From NCBI GenBank assembly GCA_013215865.1, contig JABSQL010000007.1, positions 1 to 15,028 of the forward strand: a stretch of 15,028 nt of DNA. The letters are read 5' to 3'. The notes under the pieces were generated by a model. It made no database searches. It saw only the letters and a program-made list of their open reading frames with translations, and was not told where the DNA came from. Origin of the DNA: Candidatus Margulisiibacteriota bacterium (GTDB taxonomy: Bacteria > Margulisbacteria > Marinamargulisbacteria > DT-59). Below, piece after piece: positions 7,801 to 15,028 of this stretch (positions within the stretch are counted from its first letter, which is position 1; each line of letters starts with the position of its first letter). The position numbers were made by a program, and so were the translations under genes.

Positions 7801-8429
7801 TCCATTGTATCTTTGACTGTAATTCCGTATGTTTTTATGGCCACTTGTTCAATTGAGATTCCCTTAGAAGACAATGCATTGGATAACATATACAAAAAAG
7901 CGGTTGTATCTTGCGTGACAATACTGAGTCTTGTGAATGAATGAAGTGAATTATCAATTGAAAGAGACATGGGAAACATGGGTGTTTTTTGAGTTAATTG
8001 AGCATTTAAACGCTTTGCGACAAGGGCATTTACCATCTGTTTGGCATCATTAATACGAAACCCCTTCTCAAGATATGAAATCAGGGTACCCAGTTGTTCT
8101 TTGAATTGATTGACCCAGGCTGACCATTCAATGTTCTGAGATATAACACCTGAGAACTGATCAACAATATATACCCTGTCTTTTTTTGACTGCTCAGGTT
8201 TTATGGTAAACACCATCCCTGTTACAATATCGAAATAGTTACCCGATAATAGTCCTGTTAGTAAAGAAAACAAATATGGATAGTTAAACCCTAAAATAGT
8301 CAGAGATATTCCCTGACCTTTTTGCTTCCACTTGAGATGAAAGGGTTGATGGGGCCCAAGAGAACTAAAGATACTAGAATGATCCTCAATCTCAGATATT
8401 GTAAACCACTCAGAATATCTATTGTCCAT
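4845..8429 (-). CDS. glnE: Glutamine synthetase adenylyltransferase/deadenylylase (GlnE) with N-terminal tandem ACT domains
   Basis: GlnE attaches AMP to, and removes it from, a tyrosine of glutamine synthetase. This copy is 1194 residues; the E. coli enzyme is 946. Residues about 40-240 read as two ACT domains like those ending GlnD. ACT1 has ISLTILGFN, LFSLLTGLL and VTGMVFTI. ACT2 follows SLSIDN (155-160) with TRLSIVTQD, FLYMLSNAL, IKTYG and DCTDKEGQKITDP. Two nucleotidyltransferase halves follow. The first has GLGKLGGSALGYASDIEL (416-433; metal ligands D430/E432, D477 in VDLRLRP) and ALVDIEYMVQ (572-581). The second has VGKLGGNELNYSSDIDL (923-939; D936/D938, D979) and GGIRDIEFLVQ (1075-1085), then FLRRVEHCLQLLEDRQTHRLP (from 1130). 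By these motifs the first half looks adenylyltransferase-like and the second deadenylylase-like, the reverse of E. coli. Both catalytic motifs are intact. The likely substrate, glnA, lies nearby on the same strand. The gene is cytosolic and probably leads a unit with purF. Confidence 0.92.
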   Translation of the reverse strand: MDNRYSEWFTISEIEDHSSIFSSLGPHQPFHLKWKQKGQGISLTILGFNYPYLFSLLTGLLSGNYFDIVTGMVFTIKPEQSKKDRVYIVDQFSGVISQNIEWSAWVNQFKEQLGTLISYLEKGFRINDAKQMVNALVAKRLNAQLTQKTPMFPMSLSIDNSLHSFTRLSIVTQDTTAFLYMLSNALSSKGISIEQVAIKTYGITVKDTMDCTDKEGQKITDPSEINQLKLFVMLTKQFSSFLGATPDAFAALSRFETMLTDVLKMSEKKQWLQLLKTPQALQELARVLGTSHFLWEDFIRLQYEELIPILNPPSQDSKAIFSKQRTKELLLREVEKCRSLSEKKVTVNQFKDHTIFKIDLAHIINKMHFSVFSKQLTALASVTVTTSLEIVYQDLIAKYGRPRNKKKRRVPFAIFGLGKLGGSALGYASDIELMLVYGGHGCTDGKNSVPNGIFFDQLVESLRSFIDTKQAGIFKVDLRLRPYGDSGPKGVHIDVFKKYFSEGLSLAYEKLALIQLRFIGGSRPLGKRVEQIRDECVYHKPLDISSVWELRKKQSSTHFKLGYINAKYSPGALVDIEYMVQSQQALHGKKVPSLKTPSLRKALRILRQSGIFTPQDADRIIMSYQFYRKLINALRMLRGDANDLFLPSIEALEYHHLAKRMGYQTQGKSEPSQQLFADLEVHLALIRNIIMRYMSMDSYYLNTGNVVDIIVSDFSGKLLNRTILKGYGFKQYKQSEKNLSRMSQNEQNSLFFKAMVLAFEKLRDTPNPDMALNNWERFLDQLSDKKAHFRQMVNQPQDLDILLCICSSSDFLSSIIINEPDNFKWVCQPDRLYRQVTKKELERELNRASASITDSKSWLSYIRCFRKREVLRIGLRDMYLKWSMEDIIIELSQLAEALISVVMNRLWEAHQMGESMPLVLIAVGKLGGNELNYSSDIDLMAVMDGDVESDKKRILVSIVQDLGRVLSSYTEDGYVYRVDFRLRPYGKSGELIYTIPQLLAYYQTKASIWEIQSLIKSYPVSGDFRIGITFLQQLRPILLTRAKTGDIMTSIRKLRQSAVSKLKDRSCIDIKNGVGGIRDIEFLVQGLQLKHAEAHPHLLKKSTLYGLRSLAKTGILSIETSEKLITHYIFLRRVEHCLQLLEDRQTHRLPKDQNSLLALAKRVMREHTSVHHFMSELNRCLEEVRNLFNKCVLR

Positions 8430-8450
8430 AGTTTTAGTTTATCTCAAATT

Positions 8451-8478
8451 TTGAATTGTTTCACCACAGGTGTAGAAT
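8451..8478 (+). promoter_or_regulatory. Predicted promoter of the histidine kinase gene
   Basis: TTGAAT (8451-8456) and TAGAAT (8473-8478) are separated by 16 bases. Initiation near 8485 would place the ATG at 8487 at the very start of the message. A small palindrome TCAAA-T-TTTGA (8444-8454) overlaps the -35. The divergent glnE promoter must share this 57-base gap, but I cannot place it with confidence. Confidence 0.4.
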
Positions 8479-8486
8479 AAAAATGT

Positions 8487-9929
8487 ATGACTCTCCAATT
8501 TCTAAAAAAGATGGCTACCCTACTTTTACCTATAAAGAAGTTCAACTTTAATTTTGAATATACTGTCCATCGCTTTCTCGTTTTTCAATCTTTGATTTTT
8601 ATCGTATCTATTGTACCTATGGCTTTTATCGTATTCCAGAATAATGGGTATATCGCTTTATTGTTGACGTTTACTATGGCATATATTATTAGTGTAACCA
8701 TATCATCTTTCATAATACGTCATATAAAGGTAGGCCAAAACCGGTTTTTACTTGCTGTTAACGGCGCAAATGATGGCATTTGGGACTGGGACATTCAAAA
8801 TCAAACTGTTTTTATTTCTGCAAGATTTCTAGAGTTACTCGGGCGCCCTTTCGAAGAAGCCGTTATTAAACCGCAAGAATTTTTTAGTTTCTTTTATCCT
8901 GCAGATAAGTTTCTTATCAATAAATTTCTAAAACACCATTTGATAGAAAATAGCATATTTGATTGTGAGTGCCGTCTGAAAAAGAAGTCTGGAAAATTAG
9001 AATGGTTTAATGTCAGAGGGCAAGCAATTTGGGATGAGAATAATAAAGCCCTTCGAATGGCTGGATCTATTCGAGATATATCCAACATAAAAAAAGCAGA
9101 GAACCAAATCATGAAAAAGCACTCCACAATGAAAAAAGAAATTCTAGAACGAAAAATGGCAGAAAAGTCATTAGTAGAATCTAAAAAGTTGCTTGAAATC
9201 CAAAAAAGTGAACTACAAAAAGTGAATCATGAGCTTGACAATTTTGTATACACAGCCAGTCATGACCTCAGAGCACCATTAAGAGGTATTATGAATTATG
9301 CCCAATTCCTTAAAGAAGACCATTCTACACAGATTGATAAGGAAGGGCATCAATTTATTCAAAAAATCCAAAATAATAGCTCTAAAATGACGGCTCTTAT
9401 TGAAGATTTATTGAGTCTATCCAAAATGGCAAAGATAAATAATCCATTTGAGCAAGTCAACATCTCTGATCTTGTGAAAGATGTCCTAGATAGATTATCT
9501 TTTGATTTGTCTACCCATCATGTTGAACTAAAAATTCAACCGTCACTTCCTTCAATAGTGTGTGATCGGATTAAAGTTACTGAAGTATTTGCTAATCTCA
9601 TCAGTAATGCGATAAAGTTCTCATCTAAGCAAAATGACACACCCGTTGTTCAGGTAAAATATGAAAGTACGCCAGAATTTTCGGTATTTTCAATCACTGA
9701 CAATGGCATTGGGATAGACCCTCAAAATCATAACGATATATTCCAATTATTTACACGTGTACAGACCCAAGAAAAATTTCAAGGTACAGGTGCTGGGTTG
9801 TGCATTGTAAAAAAAATAATAGACGCCCATGAAGGAGAGGTCTGGGTCGAATCAGAAATGGGGAAGGGTGCTACTTTTAAATTTACAATTCCCAAAAACC
9901 TGATTGCATCTACAGCCCAAACGGCTTAA
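8487..9929 (+). CDS. Membrane-bound PAS-domain sensor histidine kinase (orphan)
   Basis: This 480-residue kinase has two hydrophobic segments near the N-terminus (about 30-52 and 55-79) joined by a very short loop, so there is almost no extracytoplasmic sensor. A PAS/PAC domain follows (about 85-205: [51 protein letters not shown]), then a charged coiled coil (about 200-250). The HisKA dimerisation domain has the phospho-acceptor His259 in [14 protein letters not shown]. The ATPase domain shows N box [11 protein letters not shown] (369-379), G1 DNGIGID (405-411), F box IFQLFTRV (418-425) and G2 [12 protein letters not shown] (433-444). All catalytic motifs are present. Sensing is probably cytoplasmic or within the membrane. 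No response regulator is next to it. It sits between glnE and glnA on the opposite strand, which hints at nitrogen or glutamine control but does not prove it. The ATG at 8487 lacks a ribosome binding site; a second in-frame ATG at 8511 (residue 9) is possible. Confidence 0.93.
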   Translation: MTLQFLKKMATLLLPIKKFNFNFEYTVHRFLVFQSLIFIVSIVPMAFIVFQNNGYIALLLTFTMAYIISVTISSFIIRHIKVGQNRFLLAVNGANDGIWDWDIQNQTVFISARFLELLGRPFEEAVIKPQEFFSFFYPADKFLINKFLKHHLIENSIFDCECRLKKKSGKLEWFNVRGQAIWDENNKALRMAGSIRDISNIKKAENQIMKKHSTMKKEILERKMAEKSLVESKKLLEIQKSELQKVNHELDNFVYTASHDLRAPLRGIMNYAQFLKEDHSTQIDKEGHQFIQKIQNNSSKMTALIEDLLSLSKMAKINNPFEQVNISDLVKDVLDRLSFDLSTHHVELKIQPSLPSIVCDRIKVTEVFANLISNAIKFSSKQNDTPVVQVKYESTPEFSVFSITDNGIGIDPQNHNDIFQLFTRVQTQEKFQGTGAGLCIVKKIIDAHEGEVWVESEMGKGATFKFTIPKNLIASTAQTA

Positions 9930-11347
9930 ATATCATAGTACATGGCAAATTCCCAAGGATGGGGTCTTAGATTTAATTCTTTCACTTCATTTTCCATTTT
10001 ATAAGAAATCCAGGTATCTATCACATCTTCTGTAAAAACATCCCCTTTTAGTAGAAAGTCATGATCATTTTCTAGTGCACTAAGCGCCTCTCTAAGAGAG
10101 GCAGGGGTTTGAGGAACATTGGCCAATTCTTCAGGAGGCAAATCATAAATGTCTTTATCAAGTGGTTGGCCGGGATCAATTTTATTCATTATTCCATCCA
10201 TTGCTGCCATTAGCATTGCTGACAATGCCAAATACGCGTTACTACTCGGATCGGGGCATCTAAATTCAAATCGTTTTGATTTTTCAGATGTATGATACAT
10301 TGGAATGCGAATTGCTGCACTTCGATTTCGAGAAGAATATGCCAAATTGACAGGGGCCTCAAACCCTGGGACCAGTCGTTTATAACTATTGGTGGTGGGG
10401 TTTGTAAATGCAAGTAATGCCGGGGCATGTTTTAGAACTCCGCCAATCGCAAACATGGCCATTTCTGACATTCCAGCATAGCCGTCGCCAGCAAACAAGT
10501 TTTTTCCTTTATTCCATATAGACATGTGAATATGCATGCCTGATCCATTATCATTCCAAATTGGTTTTGGCATAAAAGTCACTGTCTTGCCATATTTTTG
10601 GGCAACATTTTTAATCACATATTTATAAATGAGCATGCTATCGCCCATCTTTAGAAGGGGCGCAAATCGCATATCAATTTCACCCTGACCACCCGTGGCC
10701 ACTTCATGATGCTGGGCTTCGATAGGAATACCTAAGTCCTCTAAGATTAACATCATTTCAGATCGAATATCTTGAAGTTTGTCGGTGGGAGGTACGGGGA
10801 AGTATCCCTCTTTGTATCGCGGTTTATACCCCAAATTAGGATTTTCTACCTTTCCAGAGTTCCAACGACCTTCACTAGAATCAAGATGGTAATACCCTTC
10901 ATGCTCATTTTGATCAAATCGAACATCATCAAATATAAAAAACTCTGCCTCCGGACCAAAATATACCGTATCTCCAAGTCCTGAACCCTTCAGATAGGCT
11001 TCTGCTTTTTTTGCAATATTTCTGGGATCTCTTGTGTAATCTTCACCTGTGATGGGGTCCCCAATATTACAATTAATAACCAATGTTTTTGCATGTAAAA
11101 AAGGATCTACAAAGGCTGTTTCTGCAACAGGTTTCACTAACATATCGGATTCGTTAATCGCTTGCCAACCACGTATGCTAGACCCATCAAAGCCAAGTCC
11201 ATCCTCGAACAACTGTTCATCAACCTCTCTAGAGGGTATTGAAAAATGCTGCCACAAACCCGGAAAATCCATAAATCTAAAATCCACTACCTGAATATTT
11301 TCTTTTGCAATAAAATCAACTACTTCTTTAGGTGTCTTTAATTCCAT
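9926..11347 (-). CDS. glnA: Glutamine synthetase type I (GSI-beta)
   Basis: It forms glutamine from glutamate, ammonia and ATP in the cytosol, as a dodecamer in this family. The 473-residue protein (from the ATG at 11347) has the GSI landmarks: [13 protein letters not shown] near the start, [71 protein letters not shown] and [15 protein letters not shown]. The adenylylation motif DIYDLPPEE is intact; its tyrosine is residue 401, codon 10145-10147, equivalent to Tyr397 of the E. coli enzyme. The protein should therefore be a substrate for the nearby GlnE. An upstream in-frame ATG at 11359 exists, but the GGAGG that serves the ATG at 11347 overlaps it, so 11347 is chosen. The gene follows pyrG by 59 bases and has its own predicted promoter in that gap. 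Its stop overlaps that of the convergent histidine kinase in the palindrome TTAA. Confidence 0.97.
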   Translation of the reverse strand: MELKTPKEVVDFIAKENIQVVDFRFMDFPGLWQHFSIPSREVDEQLFEDGLGFDGSSIRGWQAINESDMLVKPVAETAFVDPFLHAKTLVINCNIGDPITGEDYTRDPRNIAKKAEAYLKGSGLGDTVYFGPEAEFFIFDDVRFDQNEHEGYYHLDSSEGRWNSGKVENPNLGYKPRYKEGYFPVPPTDKLQDIRSEMMLILEDLGIPIEAQHHEVATGGQGEIDMRFAPLLKMGDSMLIYKYVIKNVAQKYGKTVTFMPKPIWNDNGSGMHIHMSIWNKGKNLFAGDGYAGMSEMAMFAIGGVLKHAPALLAFTNPTTNSYKRLVPGFEAPVNLAYSSRNRSAAIRIPMYHTSEKSKRFEFRCPDPSSNAYLALSAMLMAAMDGIMNKIDPGQPLDKDIYDLPPEELANVPQTPASLREALSALENDHDFLLKGDVFTEDVIDTWISYKMENEVKELNLRPHPWEFAMYYDI

Positions 11348-11352
11348 GATAG

Positions 11353-11357
11353 CCTCC
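11353..11357 (-). promoter_or_regulatory. Ribosome binding site that fixes the glnA start
   Basis: Minus-strand GGAGG ends five bases before the ATG at 11347 and overlaps the more distal ATG at 11359. The latter has no such site ahead of it, so translation most likely begins at 11347. Confidence 0.75.
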
Positions 11358-11375
11358 ATGATATGTAATCAGTGA

Positions 11376-11404
11376 ATAATACGGCAGACTGAGGGATTAT
11401 TCAA
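11376..11404 (-). promoter_or_regulatory. Predicted promoter of glnA
   Basis: On the minus strand TTGAAT (11399-11404) and TATTAT (11376-11381) are 17 bases apart, a near-ideal sigma70 arrangement that begins two bases past the pyrG stop codon. Initiation near 11369 leaves a leader of about 22 bases with GGAGG. Short arms TCAGT (11369-11373) and ACTGA (11388-11392) flank the -10 and could be a weak hairpin or a regulator site. No sigma54-type GG-N10-GC element is evident. Confidence 0.55.
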
Positions 11405-11406
11405 CA

Positions 11407-13059
<1,653 letters not shown>

Positions 13060-13079
13060 CTATTTATGAAGGAGTCACG

Positions 13080-13832
13080 TTATTCACATACACTGGCTTT
13101 TAAAAAATCGCTGTTCATCCGTGCAATATGGCGAACCGATATTCCTTTTGGGCAAGCGGCTTCACATAAATATTCATTGGAACAATTTCCAAATCCTTCT
13201 TTTTTCATGGCACCTACCATTCCTGTTGCACGTTCATACCGTTCTGGCTCTCCTTGGGGTAGGTGTCCTAAGTGACTCACCTTTGCAGCCACAAACAGCA
13301 TCGCAGACGCATTCGGACAGGCAGCAACACAGGCGGCACACCCAATGCATTGGGCTGCATCCATGGCCGTATCTGCGTCCTTTTTTCGAACCGGTAGGTT
13401 ATTCGCGTCTTGGGCACTACCTGTTCTAACAGATACATACCCTCCCTCCTGCATGATTCTATCAAATGCAGACCGGTCAACGACCAAGTCTTTGACCACA
13501 GGTAAAGCTCTCGACCTAAATGGTTCAATCACCAGCGTATCTCCGTCTTTAAAAGACCGCATATGAAGCTGACAAAGCGTGGTTTCATCTTTGGGCCCGT
13601 GAGGGCGGCCGTTGACCATTGCACCACACGCACCACAAATACCCTCTCGACAGTCGTGGTCAAAGGCAATGGGCGCTTTCTTTTGCTTGGCTAATTGGTC
13701 ATTTACAACATCGAGAAGCTCCAGAAATGAGGCCTCTTGTTCAATCGAAATATTGCCATAGGTTTCGAACTTCCCTTTCTCATCTGGATGGGCTTGCCGC
13801 CATACTTTTAAAGTGACTCGGATAACGCCCAT
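13080..13832 (-). CDS. sdhB: Succinate dehydrogenase/fumarate reductase iron-sulfur subunit
   Basis: This subunit carries electrons from the SdhA flavin to the membrane anchor. The 250-residue protein has the three expected clusters. The [2Fe-2S] ligands are Cys61, Cys66, Cys69 ([10 protein letters not shown]) and Cys87. By alignment with E. coli SdhB, the [4Fe-4S] ligands are Cys162, Cys165, Cys168 ([13 protein letters not shown]) and Cys227, and the [3Fe-4S] ligands are Cys172, Cys217 and Cys223 ([14 protein letters not shown]). Length and sequence fit the Bacteroidetes/Chlorobi/Chlamydiae-like type rather than the E. coli type. The start is well supported: AAGGAG (13842-13847) lies nine bases upstream, inside the end of sdhA, and the sdhA stop and sdhB start overlap as TAATG, so translation is coupled. 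Whether the complex runs as succinate dehydrogenase or fumarate reductase cannot be told from this subunit. The membrane anchor gene is not in the window. Confidence 0.95.
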   Translation of the reverse strand: MGVIRVTLKVWRQAHPDEKGKFETYGNISIEQEASFLELLDVVNDQLAKQKKAPIAFDHDCREGICGACGAMVNGRPHGPKDETTLCQLHMRSFKDGDTLVIEPFRSRALPVVKDLVVDRSAFDRIMQEGGYVSVRTGSAQDANNLPVRKKDADTAMDAAQCIGCAACVAACPNASAMLFVAAKVSHLGHLPQGEPERYERATGMVGAMKKEGFGNCSNEYLCEAACPKGISVRHIARMNSDFLKASVCE

Positions 13833-15028
13833 TATTGATAACTCCTTTGTGCTAATTTTATATATTTAAACTCTAGTTTTTCTTTATGAAGATGGGGTAA
13901 CTTTCCAATACCTTGATGCTCCCAAGCAGCGACATAGGCGTAGTTTTCATCATCTCGAAGGGCTTCACCATCTTGGGTTTGACTTTCTTCTCTAAAATGA
14001 CCGCCACAAGATTCTGCTCTTTGAAGTGCATCTTGGACCAACAGTTCCGCAAATTCCAAGAAATCAGCCACACGTCCGGCCCGCTCTAAAGATTGGTTAA
14101 GTTCTCCTTGTGTGCCGGTAATGGTAAGGTCTTTCCAAAATGATTCTCTAATTTCAGGGATTTTTGACAATGCTTCTTTGAGCCCCGTTTCATTGCGGGA
14201 CATGCCACATTTATCCCACATAAGCAGGCCAAGTTCTTTATGAAAATCATCAACAGTCCGGCTGCCATTGATAGATAATAGCGCATCAATTCTGTCTGAT
14301 GCCTGTTGTTGGGTTTCATTAGCGATGGTGTTACATTTTTGGAAATCCCCTGGTGTGACTTTAGACAAGTAGTTTCCAATGGTATACGGAATCACGAAAT
14401 ACCCATCTGATAACCCCTGCATCAGGGCACTCGCCCCCAACCGGTTGGCACCATGATCAGAGAAGTTGGCTTCACCCAAAACAAATAAACCTGGGATGTT
14501 GCTCATTAAATTATAGTCTACCCATAATCCGCCCATTGTATAATGAACCGCTGGAAAAATTTGCATGGGTGTTTGATAAGGGTTTTCACCTGAAATTCTT
14601 TCATACATATCAAAAAGATTTCCATATCGTGAACGGATCGCATCCTCACCAAGTCGTTGCATCGAATCATCAAAGTCCAAGTAAACTGCAAGTCCGCTAG
14701 ATCCGACACCCCTTCCTTCGTCGCAGACCATTTTGGCATTTCGAGACGCCAAATCTCTGGGCACTAGGTTTCCAAAGCTGGGGTATTTTCGTTCGAGATA
14801 ATAATCTCTATCACTTTCAGGAATATCTTTTGGCGGACGGGGATCGTTTTTCTGTTTTGGCACCCATACGCGGCCATCATTTCTTAAACTTTCGCTCATG
14901 AGGGTGAGTTTCGACTGGTACGCACCATGTACGGGAATACAGGTCGGATGAATTTGGGTATAGCAGGGGTTGGCAAAAAGCGCCCCTTTTTTATGGGCTT
15001 TCCAGGTTGCTGTTACATTACATCCCAT
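13832..15028 (-). CDS. sdhA: Succinate dehydrogenase/fumarate reductase flavoprotein subunit, C-terminal part (truncated by window edge)
   Basis: The last 398 or so codons of the FAD-binding subunit are present. The ATG at 15028 is an internal methionine: family members read NAMGxNVTA here, so the N-terminal FAD-binding region lies beyond the right edge. Landmarks seen are [18 protein letters not shown] (substrate-site HPT), [27 protein letters not shown] with the candidate catalytic arginine, [21 protein letters not shown], and [19 protein letters not shown] followed by [13 protein letters not shown] near the flavin. These are characteristic of the roughly 640-residue SdhA of Bacteroidetes, Chlorobi and Chlamydiae-like bacteria. 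The stop TAA overlaps the sdhB ATG by one base. The frame is intact throughout, with no sign of decay. Confidence 0.95.
   Translation of the reverse strand: MGCNVTATWKAHKKGALFANPCYTQIHPTCIPVHGAYQSKLTLMSESLRNDGRVWVPKQKNDPRPPKDIPESDRDYYLERKYPSFGNLVPRDLASRNAKMVCDEGRGVGSSGLAVYLDFDDSMQRLGEDAIRSRYGNLFDMYERISGENPYQTPMQIFPAVHYTMGGLWVDYNLMSNIPGLFVLGEANFSDHGANRLGASALMQGLSDGYFVIPYTIGNYLSKVTPGDFQKCNTIANETQQQASDRIDALLSINGSRTVDDFHKELGLLMWDKCGMSRNETGLKEALSKIPEIRESFWKDLTITGTQGELNQSLERAGRVADFLEFAELLVQDALQRAESCGGHFREESQTQDGEALRDDENYAYVAAWEHQGIGKLPHLHKEKLEFKYIKLAQRSYQ

Noticed and set aside
11369..11392. TCAGT/ACTGA pair after pyrG as a Rho-independent terminator.
   Set aside because: A five-base stem with a 14-base loop and no T-run; it flanks a good glnA -10, so a promoter reading is preferred.
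13066..13816. Several plus-strand open frames of 65-102 codons opposite sdhB.
   Set aside because: They are antisense to a strongly conserved gene with all iron-sulfur cysteines, and their translations look random.

Overview
The window is AT-rich bacterial DNA. It is almost fully coding, with gaps below 135 bases, and I see no rRNA, tRNA, CRISPR array or insertion sequence. Most genes are housekeeping or central metabolism: NAD(P) transhydrogenase/alanine dehydrogenase family, purF, glnE, glnA, pyrG and sdhAB. The SdhA/SdhB sequences resemble the soluble-subunit type common in Bacteroidetes/Chlorobi-related and Chlamydiae-like bacteria. A class I glutamine synthetase with an adenylylation tyrosine plus a GlnE argues against an ordinary Bacteroidetes. 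An uncultured lineage of or near the FCB group is a reasonable guess, but the phylum is not resolved from sequence alone.

Layout: (1) 1-271, minus strand, 5' end of a pntA-like gene, with back-to-back divergent promoters at 306-363. (2) 402-2000, plus strand, a diverged DegV-like protein with a long unrecognised N-terminal extension. (3) 2094-3365, plus strand, an AAA_14/DUF4143 ATPase, preceded by a perfect 10-bp inverted repeat overlapping its predicted promoter. (4) 3367-8429, minus strand, glnE followed by purF. (5) 8487-9929, plus strand, an orphan membrane PAS histidine kinase between glnE and glnA. (6) 9926-13026, minus strand, pyrG then glnA, the latter with its own promoter. (7) 13080-15028, minus strand, sdhA (truncated by the window edge) and sdhB, translationally coupled.

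From purF to pyrG the window holds glutamine synthesis (glnA), its covalent control (glnE), two glutamine-consuming amidotransferases (purF, pyrG) and a sensor kinase. The most interesting gene is glnE. It is about 250 residues longer than the E. coli enzyme. Its N-terminus reads as a tandem ACT module of the kind found at the C-terminus of GlnD, the glutamine-sensing uridylyltransferase. Its two nucleotidyltransferase halves look reversed relative to the canonical order: the N-terminal half carries adenylyltransferase-like motifs and the C-terminal half deadenylylase-like motifs. The neighbouring glutamine synthetase keeps the tyrosine that GlnE would modify. One inferred possibility is a glutamine-sensing adenylyltransferase that folds part of the GlnD-PII relay into one protein. 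Secondary points of interest are the DegV-like protein with altered ligand-binding motifs, the palindrome upstream of the ATPase, and a Gln-to-His change in the CTP synthase glutaminase site.
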